From: an uncultured Bacteroidia bacterium
GTDB taxonomy: Bacteria > Bacteroidota > Bacteroidia > Bacteroidales > UBA932
Length of the DNA stretch: 64,000 nucleotides
Direction of reading: 5' to 3'
NCBI GenBank assembly: GCA_902785785.1
Contig: CADAAA010000006.1
Span: 102,867 to 166,866 of the forward strand
Shown here: in pieces, positions 27,954 through 36,468 of the stretch
Position numbering within the stretch: position 1 is the stretch's first letter
How the letters are laid out: each line of letters starts with the position of its first letter
Notes under the pieces: model-generated
Databases searched by the model: none
What the model saw: the letters and a program-made list of their open reading frames with translations, nothing else
Told to the model about the DNA's origin: nothing
Translations under genes and position numbers: made by a program

Positions 27954-28439
27954 TCATTTCCTTTTAAAAAGAGCCGGGAACGCCCGGCGAAGCCGCTGAT
28001 TTGCGATCTCGCCGAGCGGAACGAGCACGAAATCGCGCTCCGCGATGAGCGGGTGCGGGACCTGAAGGCGCGGGTGGTCGATCGTGTGCGTACCGAAAAA
28101 GAGAATGTCGATGTCGATGGGACGCGAGTGATAGATGCGACGGCCGGAGGCGTCGAATTCGGGGGTGCCGGCGCGGCCGAGGCGGCGCTCGACGGCCTTG
28201 ACTGTGTCAAGGACTTCCAGCGCCTGCGCCTCCGCGCCGACCCGCTTGCGCGGCAGCGCGTACATCACTGCGCAGTTGAGGAAATCCGGGGCCTCGAAGC
28301 CCCAGGAGGGCGTTTCAATGACGCTGGAGAGGCATTTGTACCCTATCCCGAAGGCTTCGTCGAGCATGGCGAGCGCCGCCTCTATGTTGGCGCGGCGGTC
28401 GCCCATGTTGGAGCCAAGTGAGAGGTACAGATGGATCAT
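27954..28439 (-). CDS. folK: 6-hydroxymethyl-7,8-dihydropterin pyrophosphokinase
   Basis: 161 residues. Transfers pyrophosphate from ATP to hydroxymethyl-dihydropterin in folate synthesis. Diagnostic segments are YLSLGSNMGDRRANI at the N-terminus and the signature RPIDIDILFFG followed by HPRLQVPHPLIAERDFVL. One base separates its ATG from the stop of the DUF59 gene. Confidence 0.95.
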   Translation of the reverse strand: MIHLYLSLGSNMGDRRANIEAALAMLDEAFGIGYKCLSSVIETPSWGFEAPDFLNCAVMYALPRKRVGAEAQALEVLDTVKAVERRLGRAGTPEFDASGRRIYHSRPIDIDILFFGTHTIDHPRLQVPHPLIAERDFVLVPLGEIANQRLRRAFPALFKRK

Positions 28440-28440
28440 T

Positions 28441-28851
28441 TCACTTGACCACTTCTACATCGTCATCGTCGAAATCGATGTCGTAGCCCAGGATGACGCG
28501 GGCCTCATCGGAGAGCATGCTCTGGTCCCATGCCGGCTCGAAAACAAGATCGATCTCGCAGCCGGTGACGCCAGGGACGTCCTCCACATTGCTCTTTACA
28601 TCCGCCATGACCTCGTCGGCCATCGGACAGTTGGGGGCAGTGAAGGTCATCTTGATATACACCTGCCGGGATTTACGGATATTGAGTTCGTAGATCAGTC
28701 CCAAATCGTAAATGTTGACCGGAATCTCCGGATCATAGACTTGCTTCAGGGCAAGTATGACCTTCTCGTAGAGAGGAGCTATCTCCTTTATGTCTTCGGC
28801 CGTAAGAACTTCTTCCACAGCCTCTTTCTCTTTCTTTTCAAACAGTCCCAT
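28441..28851 (-). CDS. DUF59/MIP18 family Fe-S assembly factor (SufT-like)
   Basis: 136 residues. The MIP18 domain is seen in LKQVYDPEIPVNIYDLGLIYEL, MTFTAPNCPMADEV with the conserved Cys, and EIDLVFEPAW. An acidic C-terminus (DIDFDDDDVEVVK) follows. The family helps mature Fe-S proteins. Six bases after sufE, which supports that role. Confidence 0.88.
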   Translation of the reverse strand: MGLFEKKEKEAVEEVLTAEDIKEIAPLYEKVILALKQVYDPEIPVNIYDLGLIYELNIRKSRQVYIKMTFTAPNCPMADEVMADVKSNVEDVPGVTGCEIDLVFEPAWDQSMLSDEARVILGYDIDFDDDDVEVVK

Positions 28852-28857
28852 TTCTCT

Positions 28858-29283
28858 TCACAGGTTGGATTCGGCGGCGGTGTGGATGGTCTGGATCATC
28901 GACACGAGGCCGTTGGCACGGGTGGGGGAAAGATTCTCCTTCAGGCCGATGCGGCCAAGGAAGGAGAAGTCGTCGGCCGCAATCTCCTCCGGAGTGCGGC
29001 CGGAATAAACGCTTATGAGCAGGGAAATGATTCCCTTGGTGATGATGGCGTCGCTGTCAGCGGAGAAGTACAGTCTCCCCTCCTCCATGCTCCAGTCGAG
29101 CCAGACACGTGACTGGCAGCCTTTGATGAGCCTGTCATCCGTCTTTTTCTCCTCCGGATACGAAGCCAGGTTCTTGCCAAGCTCGATCAGATATTCGTAT
29201 TTATCCAGCCATTCGTCGTACATGGAGAAATCGTCCACGATCTCCTCCTGCACTTCCTTCAAGGTCCTTTCCATCATTGTCAT
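28858..29283 (-). CDS. sufE: SufE, sulfur acceptor for the cysteine desulfurase
   Basis: 141 residues. Takes the persulfide sulfur from SufS and passes it to the scaffold. The catalytic Cys is in KGCQSRVW near residue 54; GRTPEEIAADDFSFLGRIGL is conserved. The ATG overlaps the sufS stop (ATGA), so the two are translationally coupled. Confidence 0.95.
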   Translation of the reverse strand: MTMMERTLKEVQEEIVDDFSMYDEWLDKYEYLIELGKNLASYPEEKKTDDRLIKGCQSRVWLDWSMEEGRLYFSADSDAIITKGIISLLISVYSGRTPEEIAADDFSFLGRIGLKENLSPTRANGLVSMIQTIHTAAESNL

Positions 29284-30509
29284 ACAAGCATCGTTATTGC
29301 GCGGTCAAGCGACTGCAAGAAACGTTCCGCCTCTTCCATCGTATTATAAGGAGCGAAGGAAGCGCGCAGCATACCCGTGACACCGAAGCGGTCCATGAGC
29401 GGTTCCGCACACATCTGGCCGGACCGGACGGCTATGCCCATCTTGTCCAGAAGCAACGCCATATCCTCGTGATGGGCCCCCTTCACAGCGAAGGAAAAGA
29501 GCGCAATCTTATCAGATGTTCCACGAGGAACACCATACAGTTTAATCCTGTCGTCGGCCAACAGAGCGTTCAGGACAAAGTCACGGACTCTGTCTATATA
29601 TTCCGTTAACTCCTTGTCTTTCAGTGCTTCCGCAAGTTCAAGCGCAGGCTTGAGGGTGGGAGTGCCGGCTATGTTCTGGGTGCCGGCCTCGAACTTCCCG
29701 GGAAGAGGCGCATAGGTCGTTCCGGAGAAACTTACCGACGCTATCATCTCACCGCCGCCCATGTAAGGAGGCATGGCGTCCAGCAGTTCCTTGCGTCCAT
29801 AAAGGACTCCCGTGCCGGGCGCAGCATAGACCTTGTGTCCGGAGAAAGCATAGAAGTCACAGCCGAGGTCCGCAACATCCGCCCCCGTATGCACGACACC
29901 TTGCGCACCATCCACTAAAACCGCACAACCTTTTGAGTGACAAATGTTTACAATTTCCTTTACAGGGTTTATGATGCCAAGTACATTGGATATCTGTGCG
30001 ACGCACATCAGGCGCGTACGGTCAGTCAGGAGGCTGTCGAGAAGGTCGATACGGAGATGGCCTTCATCGTCCACGGGCAGGACCTTGAGGACCGCTCCCT
30101 TGCGGGAGCACATCATCTGCCAGGGAACGATGTTGGAGTGATGTTCGGCCTCGGTGACGATGATCTCGTCGCCTGGCTTCACGAAGGCCTCGCCGAAACA
30201 GAAAGCAACCAGGTTGATGGAAGCCGTCGCTCCGGAAGTAAAGACGATCTCCTCGCGGCTCTCCGCATTGAGGAACGCCCTGACAGCATCCCTTGTGGAC
30301 TCGTATTCTTCGGTCGCATCAGCCGCAATCTTGTGGACTGCACGGTGGAGATTGGCGTTGTGACGCTCCGTCATGTCCACCCATTTTTCAATTACGGAAG
30401 CAGGACGCTGGATGGTGGCCGCGTTGTCCAGATAGACAAGCGGCTTGCCGTATACTGTTTCCGAAAGGGCCGGGAACAACTTCCTGAGTTCTTCTACATT
30501 CACTTTCAA
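29280..30509 (-). CDS. sufS: Cysteine desulfurase SufS
   Basis: 409 residues. PLP enzyme that strips sulfur from cysteine for Fe-S clusters. The PLP Lys is in SGHKVYAAPGTG (near residue 223), and the active Cys in RSGQMCAEPLMDRFG (near 365). No ATG is available: the frame begins at TTG (30509) or GTG (30503), giving MKVNVEELRKLFPALSE or two residues less. SufBCD are not in the window, so the scaffold genes must be elsewhere. A degenerate parS-like 16-mer lies inside at 29517-29532. Confidence 0.95.
   Translation of the reverse strand: MKVNVEELRKLFPALSETVYGKPLVYLDNAATIQRPASVIEKWVDMTERHNANLHRAVHKIAADATEEYESTRDAVRAFLNAESREEIVFTSGATASINLVAFCFGEAFVKPGDEIIVTEAEHHSNIVPWQMMCSRKGAVLKVLPVDDEGHLRIDLLDSLLTDRTRLMCVAQISNVLGIINPVKEIVNICHSKGCAVLVDGAQGVVHTGADVADLGCDFYAFSGHKVYAAPGTGVLYGRKELLDAMPPYMGGGEMIASVSFSGTTYAPLPGKFEAGTQNIAGTPTLKPALELAEALKDKELTEYIDRVRDFVLNALLADDRIKLYGVPRGTSDKIALFSFAVKGAHHEDMALLLDKMGIAVRSGQMCAEPLMDRFGVTGMLRASFAPYNTMEEAERFLQSLDRAITMLV
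29517..29532 (+). other. Degenerate parS-like 16-mer within sufS
   Basis: TGTTCCACGAGGAACA differs at one position from the perfect palindrome at 31202-31217. It lies in coding sequence, where codons for GVPRGT produce it, so chance is possible. Confidence 0.3.
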
Positions 30510-30529
30510 TACATTTGCAGCGGAGTCTG

Positions 30530-30537
30530 CAAATTTA
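30530..30537 (-). promoter_or_regulatory. Putative -7 box for sufS
   Basis: TAAATTTG on the minus strand, 20 bases before the TTG start. No clear -33 element. Confidence 0.4.
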
Positions 30538-30571
30538 AGAAACTAATCTTTCTTTTGACACTTATTTCTTA

Positions 30572-30579
30572 TAAATTTG
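30572..30579 (+). promoter_or_regulatory. Putative -7 box for ruvA
   Basis: TAAATTTG, 24 bases before the ruvA ATG, back to back with the sufS box. The nearest TTG is only 14 bases upstream. Confidence 0.4.
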
Positions 30580-30603
30580 CGTAATACATAAGCTATCATC
30601 ATC

Positions 30604-31197
30604 ATGATCGACTACATCTCCGGTACTATCGCCGACCTCTCCCCCACCCGTGTCGTCGTGGACAACCACGGCATGGGCTACGGACTTGAGATCTCGCTTC
30701 AGACATACGAGTCCCTTCAAGGCAATACCCAAGCCAAAGTCTATGTGCTTACCACCATCAACCAGCGCGACGCCACGGAAGTGATGTACGGGTTCGCCAC
30801 CAAGGATGAACGGGAGTTGTTCGAACTTATCGTCGGTATTTCCGGCATCGGCGCTGCATCTGCGAGAATGACCCTTTCCTCGATGAGTTCCGAAGAGTTT
30901 CGAGAAGCCATCTTGTCGGAGAACATCAACAAGATCAAGTCGGTCAAGGGTATCGGACTGAAGAGCGCCCAGAGGATGATACTCGAGCTTAAGGACAAGA
31001 TAGTCAAGGGAGAAGGAGCCAGTGTGGATGTGCTTATCAGACCTGACAACAACACCGACATTGAGGAAGCTACCATTGCCCTCACCAACCTCGGCTTCTC
31101 CAAGCCGAACGTCAACAAAGCAATCCAGACTATCCTCAAGAAGAATCCCGGCGCAAAGGTCGAAGAGATCATCCGTACTGCTCTACAGATGCTCTAA
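30604..31197 (+). CDS. ruvA: Holliday junction DNA helicase subunit RuvA
   Basis: 197 residues. Tetramer that binds Holliday junctions and loads RuvB for branch migration. Begins MIDYISGTIADLSPTRVVVDNHGMGYG (OB domain), then the two helix-hairpin-helix motifs (GISGIGAASARMTLSSM and VKGIGLKSAQRMILELKDK) and domain III from about 150. ruvB is 9 kb away on the other strand rather than adjacent. A parS-like palindrome follows 4 bases after the stop. Confidence 0.96.
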   Translation: MIDYISGTIADLSPTRVVVDNHGMGYGLEISLQTYESLQGNTQAKVYVLTTINQRDATEVMYGFATKDERELFELIVGISGIGAASARMTLSSMSSEEFREAILSENINKIKSVKGIGLKSAQRMILELKDKIVKGEGASVDVLIRPDNNTDIEEATIALTNLGFSKPNVNKAIQTILKKNPGAKVEEIIRTALQML

Positions 31198-31201
31198 TAT
31201 T

Positions 31202-31217
31202 TGTTCCACGTGGAACA
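31202..31217 (+). promoter_or_regulatory. parS-like centromere site
   Basis: TGTTCCACGTGGAACA is a perfect 16-bp palindrome matching the bacterial parS pattern (TGTTnCACGTGnAACA), in the 21-base gap between ruvA and mnmG. mnmG (gidA) is next to parAB near oriC in many bacteria. Known role of such sites: ParB loading for chromosome segregation. Confidence 0.75.
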
Positions 31218-31218
31218 T

Positions 31219-33165
31219 TTATCTTCCGAAATACACTAACAAAACAGAGATATCGGCAGGAGAAATTCCTGATATCCTGGAAGCCTGAGCTATGGTTACC
31301 GGACGATAGCGCTTAAGTTTCTGGCGACATTCGATAGTCAGACCAGAGACCTTGTCGAAGTCAAAATCCTCCGGTATACGCAGATCCTCGAGCTTCATTA
31401 TCTTGTCTGCAATGCGTTGTTCCCTCTCTATATAGCCTTGGTATTTAATGGCTATTTCTACGGAATCATATACTTCCTTGCGATAGATTTCAGTAATCTT
31501 TTCCTCATTCTGCGAAGGCGGAAGGACAGGATTCTCCTCCCCTTTCATCTCGAGCCCGGAGAACGATGAATGTATCTCCGCACTACACAATGAGAGTAAT
31601 CCTGAAAGGGAAACTTCCGGTCTGGAGGCAAGGTCTGATATCTTTTTAGAGTCCGTTATTGGAGTGGATCTGACACTCTCAAGGTAAGGATTAACCTTCT
31701 GTCGGGTGAGGTTTTTGTTCTCACAAAACTCCTTCAAATGATCAGCATCCTCATATTTCTTCTGCGTATACGCATAACGGAATTCATCAGCAAGACCGAT
31801 GGAATGCGACAACTCTGTAAGGCGTAGGTCGGCATTGTCCTGACGCAGCAGGATGCGGTATTCAGCACGCGAAGTAAACATTCTGTAAGGCTCGTCAACG
31901 CCCTTTGTGACTAGGTCGTCGATGAGCACACCTATATACGATTCATCCCTGCGAAGGACGAAAGGATCACGCTCCCGACACTTCAAATGAGCGTTTATGC
32001 CGGCCATGATACCCTGAGCCGCTGCTTCCTCATAACCCGTGGTTCCGTTGACCTGACCAGCCAGGAACAAGTTTTCGATTACTTTCGATTCGAGGGAAAG
32101 TTTCAGCTGTGTAGGGTCGAAATAGTCGTATTCGACGGCGTATGCCGGTTTGAAAATCTTGGCATTCTCAAGTCCGGGGATGGCATGAAGGGCGTCCAGT
32201 TGCGTATGCAGCGGTAGCGATGAGGAAAAGCCCTGAAGATAATACTCGTGCGTTCCCCTACCCTCCGGCTCCAGGAAAAGCTGATGCGAATCCTTGTCCG
32301 CAAAGACGCGGAGCTTATCTTCAATACTCGGACAATAACGCGGCCCCCGGCCGTGGATCATTCCCGTAAAGAGCGGGGATTCATCGAAACCGCTACGGAG
32401 TATGTCATGAACCTTCTCGTTGGTATGAAGGATATAGCAAGGCATCTGGGGCGTTCCATTCTGCACGGCGGAAAGATACGGAAGGAAAGAAAACTTATCC
32501 GGCTCGTCATCGCCGTACTGTCGGACTAGCGGATCCGTATCGATGGAAGAAATGTCGATACGCGGGGGAGTCCCGGTCTTCATCCGCTCGGTGGAGATAC
32601 CCATCGAAGCGAGCTGTTCGGTCAGACCGTATGACGACTTCTCCCCTATCCTTCCTCCTTCGAACTGCGTGCGCCCGATGAAAAGTTTGCCGTTCAAGAA
32701 GGTTCCTGTGGTCAGAATAACCGTCTGAGACTTGAAAATCGCCCCGGTAGTCGTACAAACTCCCGCGATTTTTGAATTCTCAAAGAGAAAAGAAGTCGCA
32801 GAATCGGCATAAATATCTAATTTACAATTACTTTCGAGGATTTTTCGCCAGTACAGCGAAAACATGGTTTTATCGCACTGCGCACGGGGGCTCCACATGG
32901 CTGGACCCTTGGATTTATTGAGCATACGGAACTGCAAAGTGGCAGCATCCGTGACCATGGCCATATACCCTCCAAGTGCATCTATTTCCTTTACTATCTG
33001 CCCTTTAGCTATACCTCCAACGGCGGGATTGCACGACATTCGGGCGAAGCCGAGCATGTCCGTGGAGATCAGAAGGACCGTCGATCCCATCCTCGAAGCG
33101 GCCATAGCAGCCTCGCATCCGGCATGTCCGCCTCCGACAACTATGACATCATAATTATTCTGCAT
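31219..33165 (-). CDS. mnmG: tRNA uridine-5-carboxymethylaminomethyl modification enzyme MnmG (GidA)
   Basis: 648 residues. FAD enzyme that with MnmE modifies the wobble uridine of several tRNAs. The dinucleotide-binding [17 protein letters not shown] is at residues 11-27, [17 protein letters not shown] follows, then the FAD domain and the helical C-terminal MnmE/tRNA-binding part ([19 protein letters not shown]). Starts two bases after the ybeY stop. Confidence 0.97.
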   Translation of the reverse strand: MQNNYDVIVVGGGHAGCEAAMAASRMGSTVLLISTDMLGFARMSCNPAVGGIAKGQIVKEIDALGGYMAMVTDAATLQFRMLNKSKGPAMWSPRAQCDKTMFSLYWRKILESNCKLDIYADSATSFLFENSKIAGVCTTTGAIFKSQTVILTTGTFLNGKLFIGRTQFEGGRIGEKSSYGLTEQLASMGISTERMKTGTPPRIDISSIDTDPLVRQYGDDEPDKFSFLPYLSAVQNGTPQMPCYILHTNEKVHDILRSGFDESPLFTGMIHGRGPRYCPSIEDKLRVFADKDSHQLFLEPEGRGTHEYYLQGFSSSLPLHTQLDALHAIPGLENAKIFKPAYAVEYDYFDPTQLKLSLESKVIENLFLAGQVNGTTGYEEAAAQGIMAGINAHLKCRERDPFVLRRDESYIGVLIDDLVTKGVDEPYRMFTSRAEYRILLRQDNADLRLTELSHSIGLADEFRYAYTQKKYEDADHLKEFCENKNLTRQKVNPYLESVRSTPITDSKKISDLASRPEVSLSGLLSLCSAEIHSSFSGLEMKGEENPVLPPSQNEEKITEIYRKEVYDSVEIAIKYQGYIEREQRIADKIMKLEDLRIPEDFDFDKVSGLTIECRQKLKRYRPVTIAQASRISGISPADISVLLVYFGR

Positions 33166-33167
33166 AA

Positions 33168-33593
33168 TTATGCATTAAGGGATTTGCGAAGCGAGAGATA
33201 ATAGTCCTCTTTTTCGCGCATGGTCTTCTGCTCCTCCTCGGTATGGTCGTCATATCCGATCAGGTGGAGGAGACCATGAACCATGACGCGGTTCAGTTCT
33301 TCCTCGAACTCCGCTCCATACAGGACTGCGTTCTCGCGGACCGAATCGACGCTGATGAAGAGATCGCCGGAAAGAATGTTACCTTCACAGTAGTCGAAGG
33401 TGATGATATCCGTGAAATAGTCGTGCTGGAGATAACGCATGTTCACGTCAAGGATGTAGTTGTCCGAACAGAAGATTATGGACAGGTCTCCGATCCTCCG
33501 GATTTCGCTTTCGGCAACCATCCTGAGCCAGCGGTTATTGAACGTCTTTCCCTTGAATGTGAAAGAAATATCCTCGTTGTAATAGCTTATCAT
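33168..33593 (-). CDS. ybeY: Endoribonuclease YbeY (rRNA maturation factor)
   Basis: 141 residues. Zn-dependent RNase acting on 16S rRNA 3' processing and ribosome quality control. The zinc motif is [17 protein letters not shown] (three His, near residue 110-120). First gene of the ybeY-mnmG pair. Confidence 0.95.
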   Translation of the reverse strand: MISYYNEDISFTFKGKTFNNRWLRMVAESEIRRIGDLSIIFCSDNYILDVNMRYLQHDYFTDIITFDYCEGNILSGDLFISVDSVRENAVLYGAEFEEELNRVMVHGLLHLIGYDDHTEEEQKTMREKEDYYLSLRKSLNA

Positions 33594-33608
33594 GGTTCAA
33601 AATTTGTA

Positions 33609-33616
33609 CAAATCTA
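33609..33616 (-). promoter_or_regulatory. Putative -7 box for ybeY
   Basis: TAGATTTG on the minus strand, 15 bases before the ATG. A matching -33 TTG was not found. Confidence 0.35.
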
Positions 33617-33635
33617 CAACTATTAAATCAAATAA

Positions 33636-33666
33636 TTGGATTTGAAAATAATTATTTATATCTTTG
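33636..33666 (+). promoter_or_regulatory. Promoter of tonB
   Basis: TTG (33636-33638), a 20-base gap, TATCTTTG (33659-33666), 32 bases before the ATG. Good Bacteroidetes consensus. Confidence 0.65.
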
Positions 33667-33698
33667 GAACGTAAACCGACTATTTTAAAAACACTAAT

Positions 33699-34391
33699 AT
33701 GCAAGTCAAGAAATCACCTAAGGCCAGCCTTGAGAACAAAAGACTGCTCTTTACAGAGATTGGTTTCATTGTCGCCCTTCTGATCGTGTGGGGAGCTTTC
33801 TCCTACACCACCAAGGAAAAGAAAACTGCTCTGTTTGATGATGTCAATCAGGAACTGATTGAGGAAGAGATTATCCCTATCACCCAGGAGACCCCTCCTC
33901 CGCCGCCGGAGACTCCCAAAATCCCCGTCCTTTCCGACCAGATCGACATCGTCGACGATGATATCAAGCTTGAGGACAACCTCATCCTCGACCTCGAGGA
34001 CAACGCCAATCTCGGTGTCGAGATCACCGATTACGTCGAGGCCATCGAAGAGGAGGAAGTAGAGGAGGAAGCCATTCCGTTCCAGCTCGTTGAAGAGAAG
34101 CCTACCTTCCAGGGAGGTGATGCCAACGAGTTCTCCAAATGGGTGAATGCCCACCTCTCTTATCCCGAAGTCGCCAAGGAGAACGGTGTTCAGGGCCGTG
34201 TAACCCTCCAGTTTACCGTCAATCCCGACGGTTCCGTTTCCAACGTCAAGGTCCTCCGTGGTGTCGACTCTTCGCTGGACAAGGAAGCTGTCCGCGTTGT
34301 CTCCAGCTCCCCGAAGTGGAAGCCCGGAAAGCAGAGGGACCGCGCCGTGAAGGTTACCTACACCTTCCCTGTGATCTTCCAGCTGAGGTAG
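33699..34391 (+). CDS. tonB: Energy transducer TonB
   Basis: 230 residues. Couples the inner-membrane proton gradient to TonB-dependent outer-membrane receptors. One transmembrane helix (about residues 20-38), a Pro-rich piece (TPPPPPETPKIP), an unusually acidic spacer (LEDNLILDLEDN and EEEEVEEE, about 85-135), and the TonB C-terminal domain with YPEVAKENGVQGRVTLQFTV and SSPKWKPGKQRD. ExbB/ExbD are not adjacent. Terminator follows. Confidence 0.93.
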   Translation: MQVKKSPKASLENKRLLFTEIGFIVALLIVWGAFSYTTKEKKTALFDDVNQELIEEEIIPITQETPPPPPETPKIPVLSDQIDIVDDDIKLEDNLILDLEDNANLGVEITDYVEAIEEEEVEEEAIPFQLVEEKPTFQGGDANEFSKWVNAHLSYPEVAKENGVQGRVTLQFTVNPDGSVSNVKVLRGVDSSLDKEAVRVVSSSPKWKPGKQRDRAVKVTYTFPVIFQLR

Positions 34392-34412
34392 CATACACAG
34401 TTATGAAAATCA

Positions 34413-34440
34413 AAGGCTGTCCTTCGGGATGGCCTTTTTT
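34413..34440 (+). terminator. Terminator after tonB
   Basis: Stem AAGGCTGTCC / GGATGGCCTT (two G-T wobbles) with a TTCG-type loop, followed by a T run. Confidence 0.7.
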
Positions 34441-34448
34441 CAGTTGAA

Positions 34449-35648
34449 ATGAAGAAAGAAGACAACAACATAGCCGAGACAGGCAAAGCCGTCTTCGTAG
34501 GCATAGTCAGACAGAACGAAGACGAAAGCAAAGTAGGGGAGTACCTCGACGAACTGGAGTTCCTGGCCGAGACGGCCGGAGCTACAGGTGACCGGAAATT
34601 CGTACAGAAACTCGACAAACCCGAAAAAGCTACCTACATCAGAAGCGGAAAACTCGAGGAGATAGCCTCATACTGTGAGGAGAACTGCATCGAATATGTG
34701 ATATTCGACGACGAACTCACAGGAATGCAACAGCGTAATATAGAGAAGGTTATAAAATCCTCACATGTCATAGACCGCACCAGTCTCATACTCGAAATCT
34801 TCGCTCAAAGGGCCCAGACATCGTATGCCAAGATGCAGGTCGAACTTGCCCAGTACAACTACATGCTGCCGAGACTCGCAGGTATGTGGACCCACCTTGA
34901 GAGACAGCGCGGAGGTATCGGAACCAGGGGAGGAATGGGTGAGACCCAGATAGAGATCGACCGTCGTATCGTAAAGGAAAGGATATCACGCCTAAAGGAG
35001 CAACTGAAGAAAGTTGACCGTCAGATGGCCACTCAGAGGGGTAACAGGGGACGCATGGTGCGTCTCGCCCTGGTAGGCTATACCAATGTAGGTAAGAGTA
35101 CTCTGATGAACCTTCTCGCCAAGTCTGACGTCTTCGCCGAGAACAAACTGTTCGCTACCCTGGACACCACCGTCAGGAAGGTAGTGATAGAGAATGTCCC
35201 GTTCCTGCTGAGCGATACCGTAGGATTTATCCGCAAACTCCCTACACAGTTAATAGAAGCCTTCAAAAGTACCCTTGACGAAGTCCGCGAAGCGGATATC
35301 CTGGTCCATGTCGTAGACATTTCCCACAGCGACTTCGAAGAGCAGATGCAGGTAGTGGAGAACACATTGAAGGATATAGGTGCCGGCAATAAACCCATTT
35401 ATGTAGTATTCAATAAGATAGACTCTTATACTTATGAAGAGTACGACGAGTTTTCACTCACTCCTCCGGAGAAGAAGAACCGCACTCTCGATGAATTGAA
35501 GAACCTCTGGATTGCGGACGAGAAGAGTCCGTGCATCTTCATTTCCGCCAAGGAGAAAATCAACATAGAAAAACTCCGCAACGACCTTTACAAGATGGTT
35601 GCGGAGATACATGCGGGGCGTTACCCCTTCAATAATTTCCTATGGTAA
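34449..35648 (+). CDS. hflX: GTPase HflX
   Basis: 399 residues. Ribosome-associated GTPase that can split stalled ribosomes. The N-terminal HflX domain includes TYIRSGKLEEI and FAQRAQTSYAKMQVELAQYNYM, then the marker RGGIGTRGGMGETQIEIDRR, a coiled coil, and the G domain: G1 GYTNVGKSTL near residue 209, G3 DTVGFI, G4 NKID. Ends at a strong terminator shared with sdhB. Confidence 0.96.
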   Translation: MKKEDNNIAETGKAVFVGIVRQNEDESKVGEYLDELEFLAETAGATGDRKFVQKLDKPEKATYIRSGKLEEIASYCEENCIEYVIFDDELTGMQQRNIEKVIKSSHVIDRTSLILEIFAQRAQTSYAKMQVELAQYNYMLPRLAGMWTHLERQRGGIGTRGGMGETQIEIDRRIVKERISRLKEQLKKVDRQMATQRGNRGRMVRLALVGYTNVGKSTLMNLLAKSDVFAENKLFATLDTTVRKVVIENVPFLLSDTVGFIRKLPTQLIEAFKSTLDEVREADILVHVVDISHSDFEEQMQVVENTLKDIGAGNKPIYVVFNKIDSYTYEEYDEFSLTPPEKKNRTLDELKNLWIADEKSPCIFISAKEKINIEKLRNDLYKMVAEIHAGRYPFNNFLW

Positions 35649-35652
35649 AACA

Positions 35653-35682
35653 AAGGGCTGCCGGTCGGGCAGCCCTTTTTCG
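35653..35682 (+). terminator. Bidirectional terminator between hflX and sdhB
   Basis: Perfect 10-bp stem AAGGGCTGCC (35653-35662) / GGCAGCCCTT (35668-35677), 5-base loop, T run on the plus strand and A-rich on the other side; it serves the convergent hflX and sdhB. Confidence 0.8.
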
Positions 35683-35683
35683 T

Positions 35684-36463
35684 TTAATCCGAGAATTTCG
35701 CTTTGAGGAACTCGCGGTTGAGCCGCGCGATGTGCGATACGGATATGCCCTTCGGGCACTCCATCTCGCAAGCGCGGGTGTTGGTGCAGTTTCCGAATCC
35801 GAGTTCGTCCATCTTGGCGACCATGGCCTTGACCCTTCTCTTGGCCTCGGGACGGCCCTGGGGGAGGAGAGCGAGCGAACTCACCCTCGCAGCCACGAAC
35901 AACATGGCGGAACCGTTCTTACAGGTAGCAACGCAAGCACCGCAACCTACACAGGCAGCAGCATCCATGCTCTCCTCAGCCTTGTCGTGAGGAATGAGGA
36001 TATTGTTGGCATCCTGGGCGGAACCGGTACGTACGGAGATGAATCCGCCGGCCTGGAGGATCTTGTCAAACGCACCTCTGTCGACCACAAGGTCCTTGAT
36101 GACAGGGAAGGCGGCGCTTCTCCAAGGCTCCACAGTGATAGTAGCTCCGTTCTTGAAATGACGCATGAACAGCTGACAGGTGGTAACATGGTCGTCCGGG
36201 CCGTGGGCGCGTCCGTCAATATAGAGGGAACAAGCACCGCAGATACCCTCGCGGCAGTCATGGTCGAAAGATACCGGACCGCTGCTCTTGCAGCCACGCT
36301 CGACCGCTACAGGGTCGCACCCCTCGCGGATAAGCTGCTCATTCAGAATATCAAGCATCTCGAGGAAAGATGCATCTTCCTCAATACCAGAAATATGATA
36401 AGTCTCGAAATGTCCTTTTTCCTTGGCGTTCTTCTGGCGCCATATTTTTAAGTTGAATTCCAT
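35684..36463 (-). CDS. sdhB: Succinate dehydrogenase/fumarate reductase iron-sulfur subunit
   Basis: 259 residues. Carries electrons between the flavoprotein and the quinone site. The 2Fe-2S ligands are in [15 protein letters not shown] (near residue 71), the further clusters in [11 protein letters not shown] (near 172) and [12 protein letters not shown]. In gut Bacteroidetes this enzyme usually works as fumarate reductase. Five bases after sdhA. Confidence 0.95.
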   Translation of the reverse strand: MEFNLKIWRQKNAKEKGHFETYHISGIEEDASFLEMLDILNEQLIREGCDPVAVERGCKSSGPVSFDHDCREGICGACSLYIDGRAHGPDDHVTTCQLFMRHFKNGATITVEPWRSAAFPVIKDLVVDRGAFDKILQAGGFISVRTGSAQDANNILIPHDKAEESMDAAACVGCGACVATCKNGSAMLFVAARVSSLALLPQGRPEAKRRVKAMVAKMDELGFGNCTNTRACEMECPKGISVSHIARLNREFLKAKFSD

Positions 36464-36468
36464 CTTAG

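Noticed and set aside
29101-29116. CCAGACACGTGACTGG in sufE as another parS
   Set aside because: Shares only the central CACGTG; flanks do not match parS.
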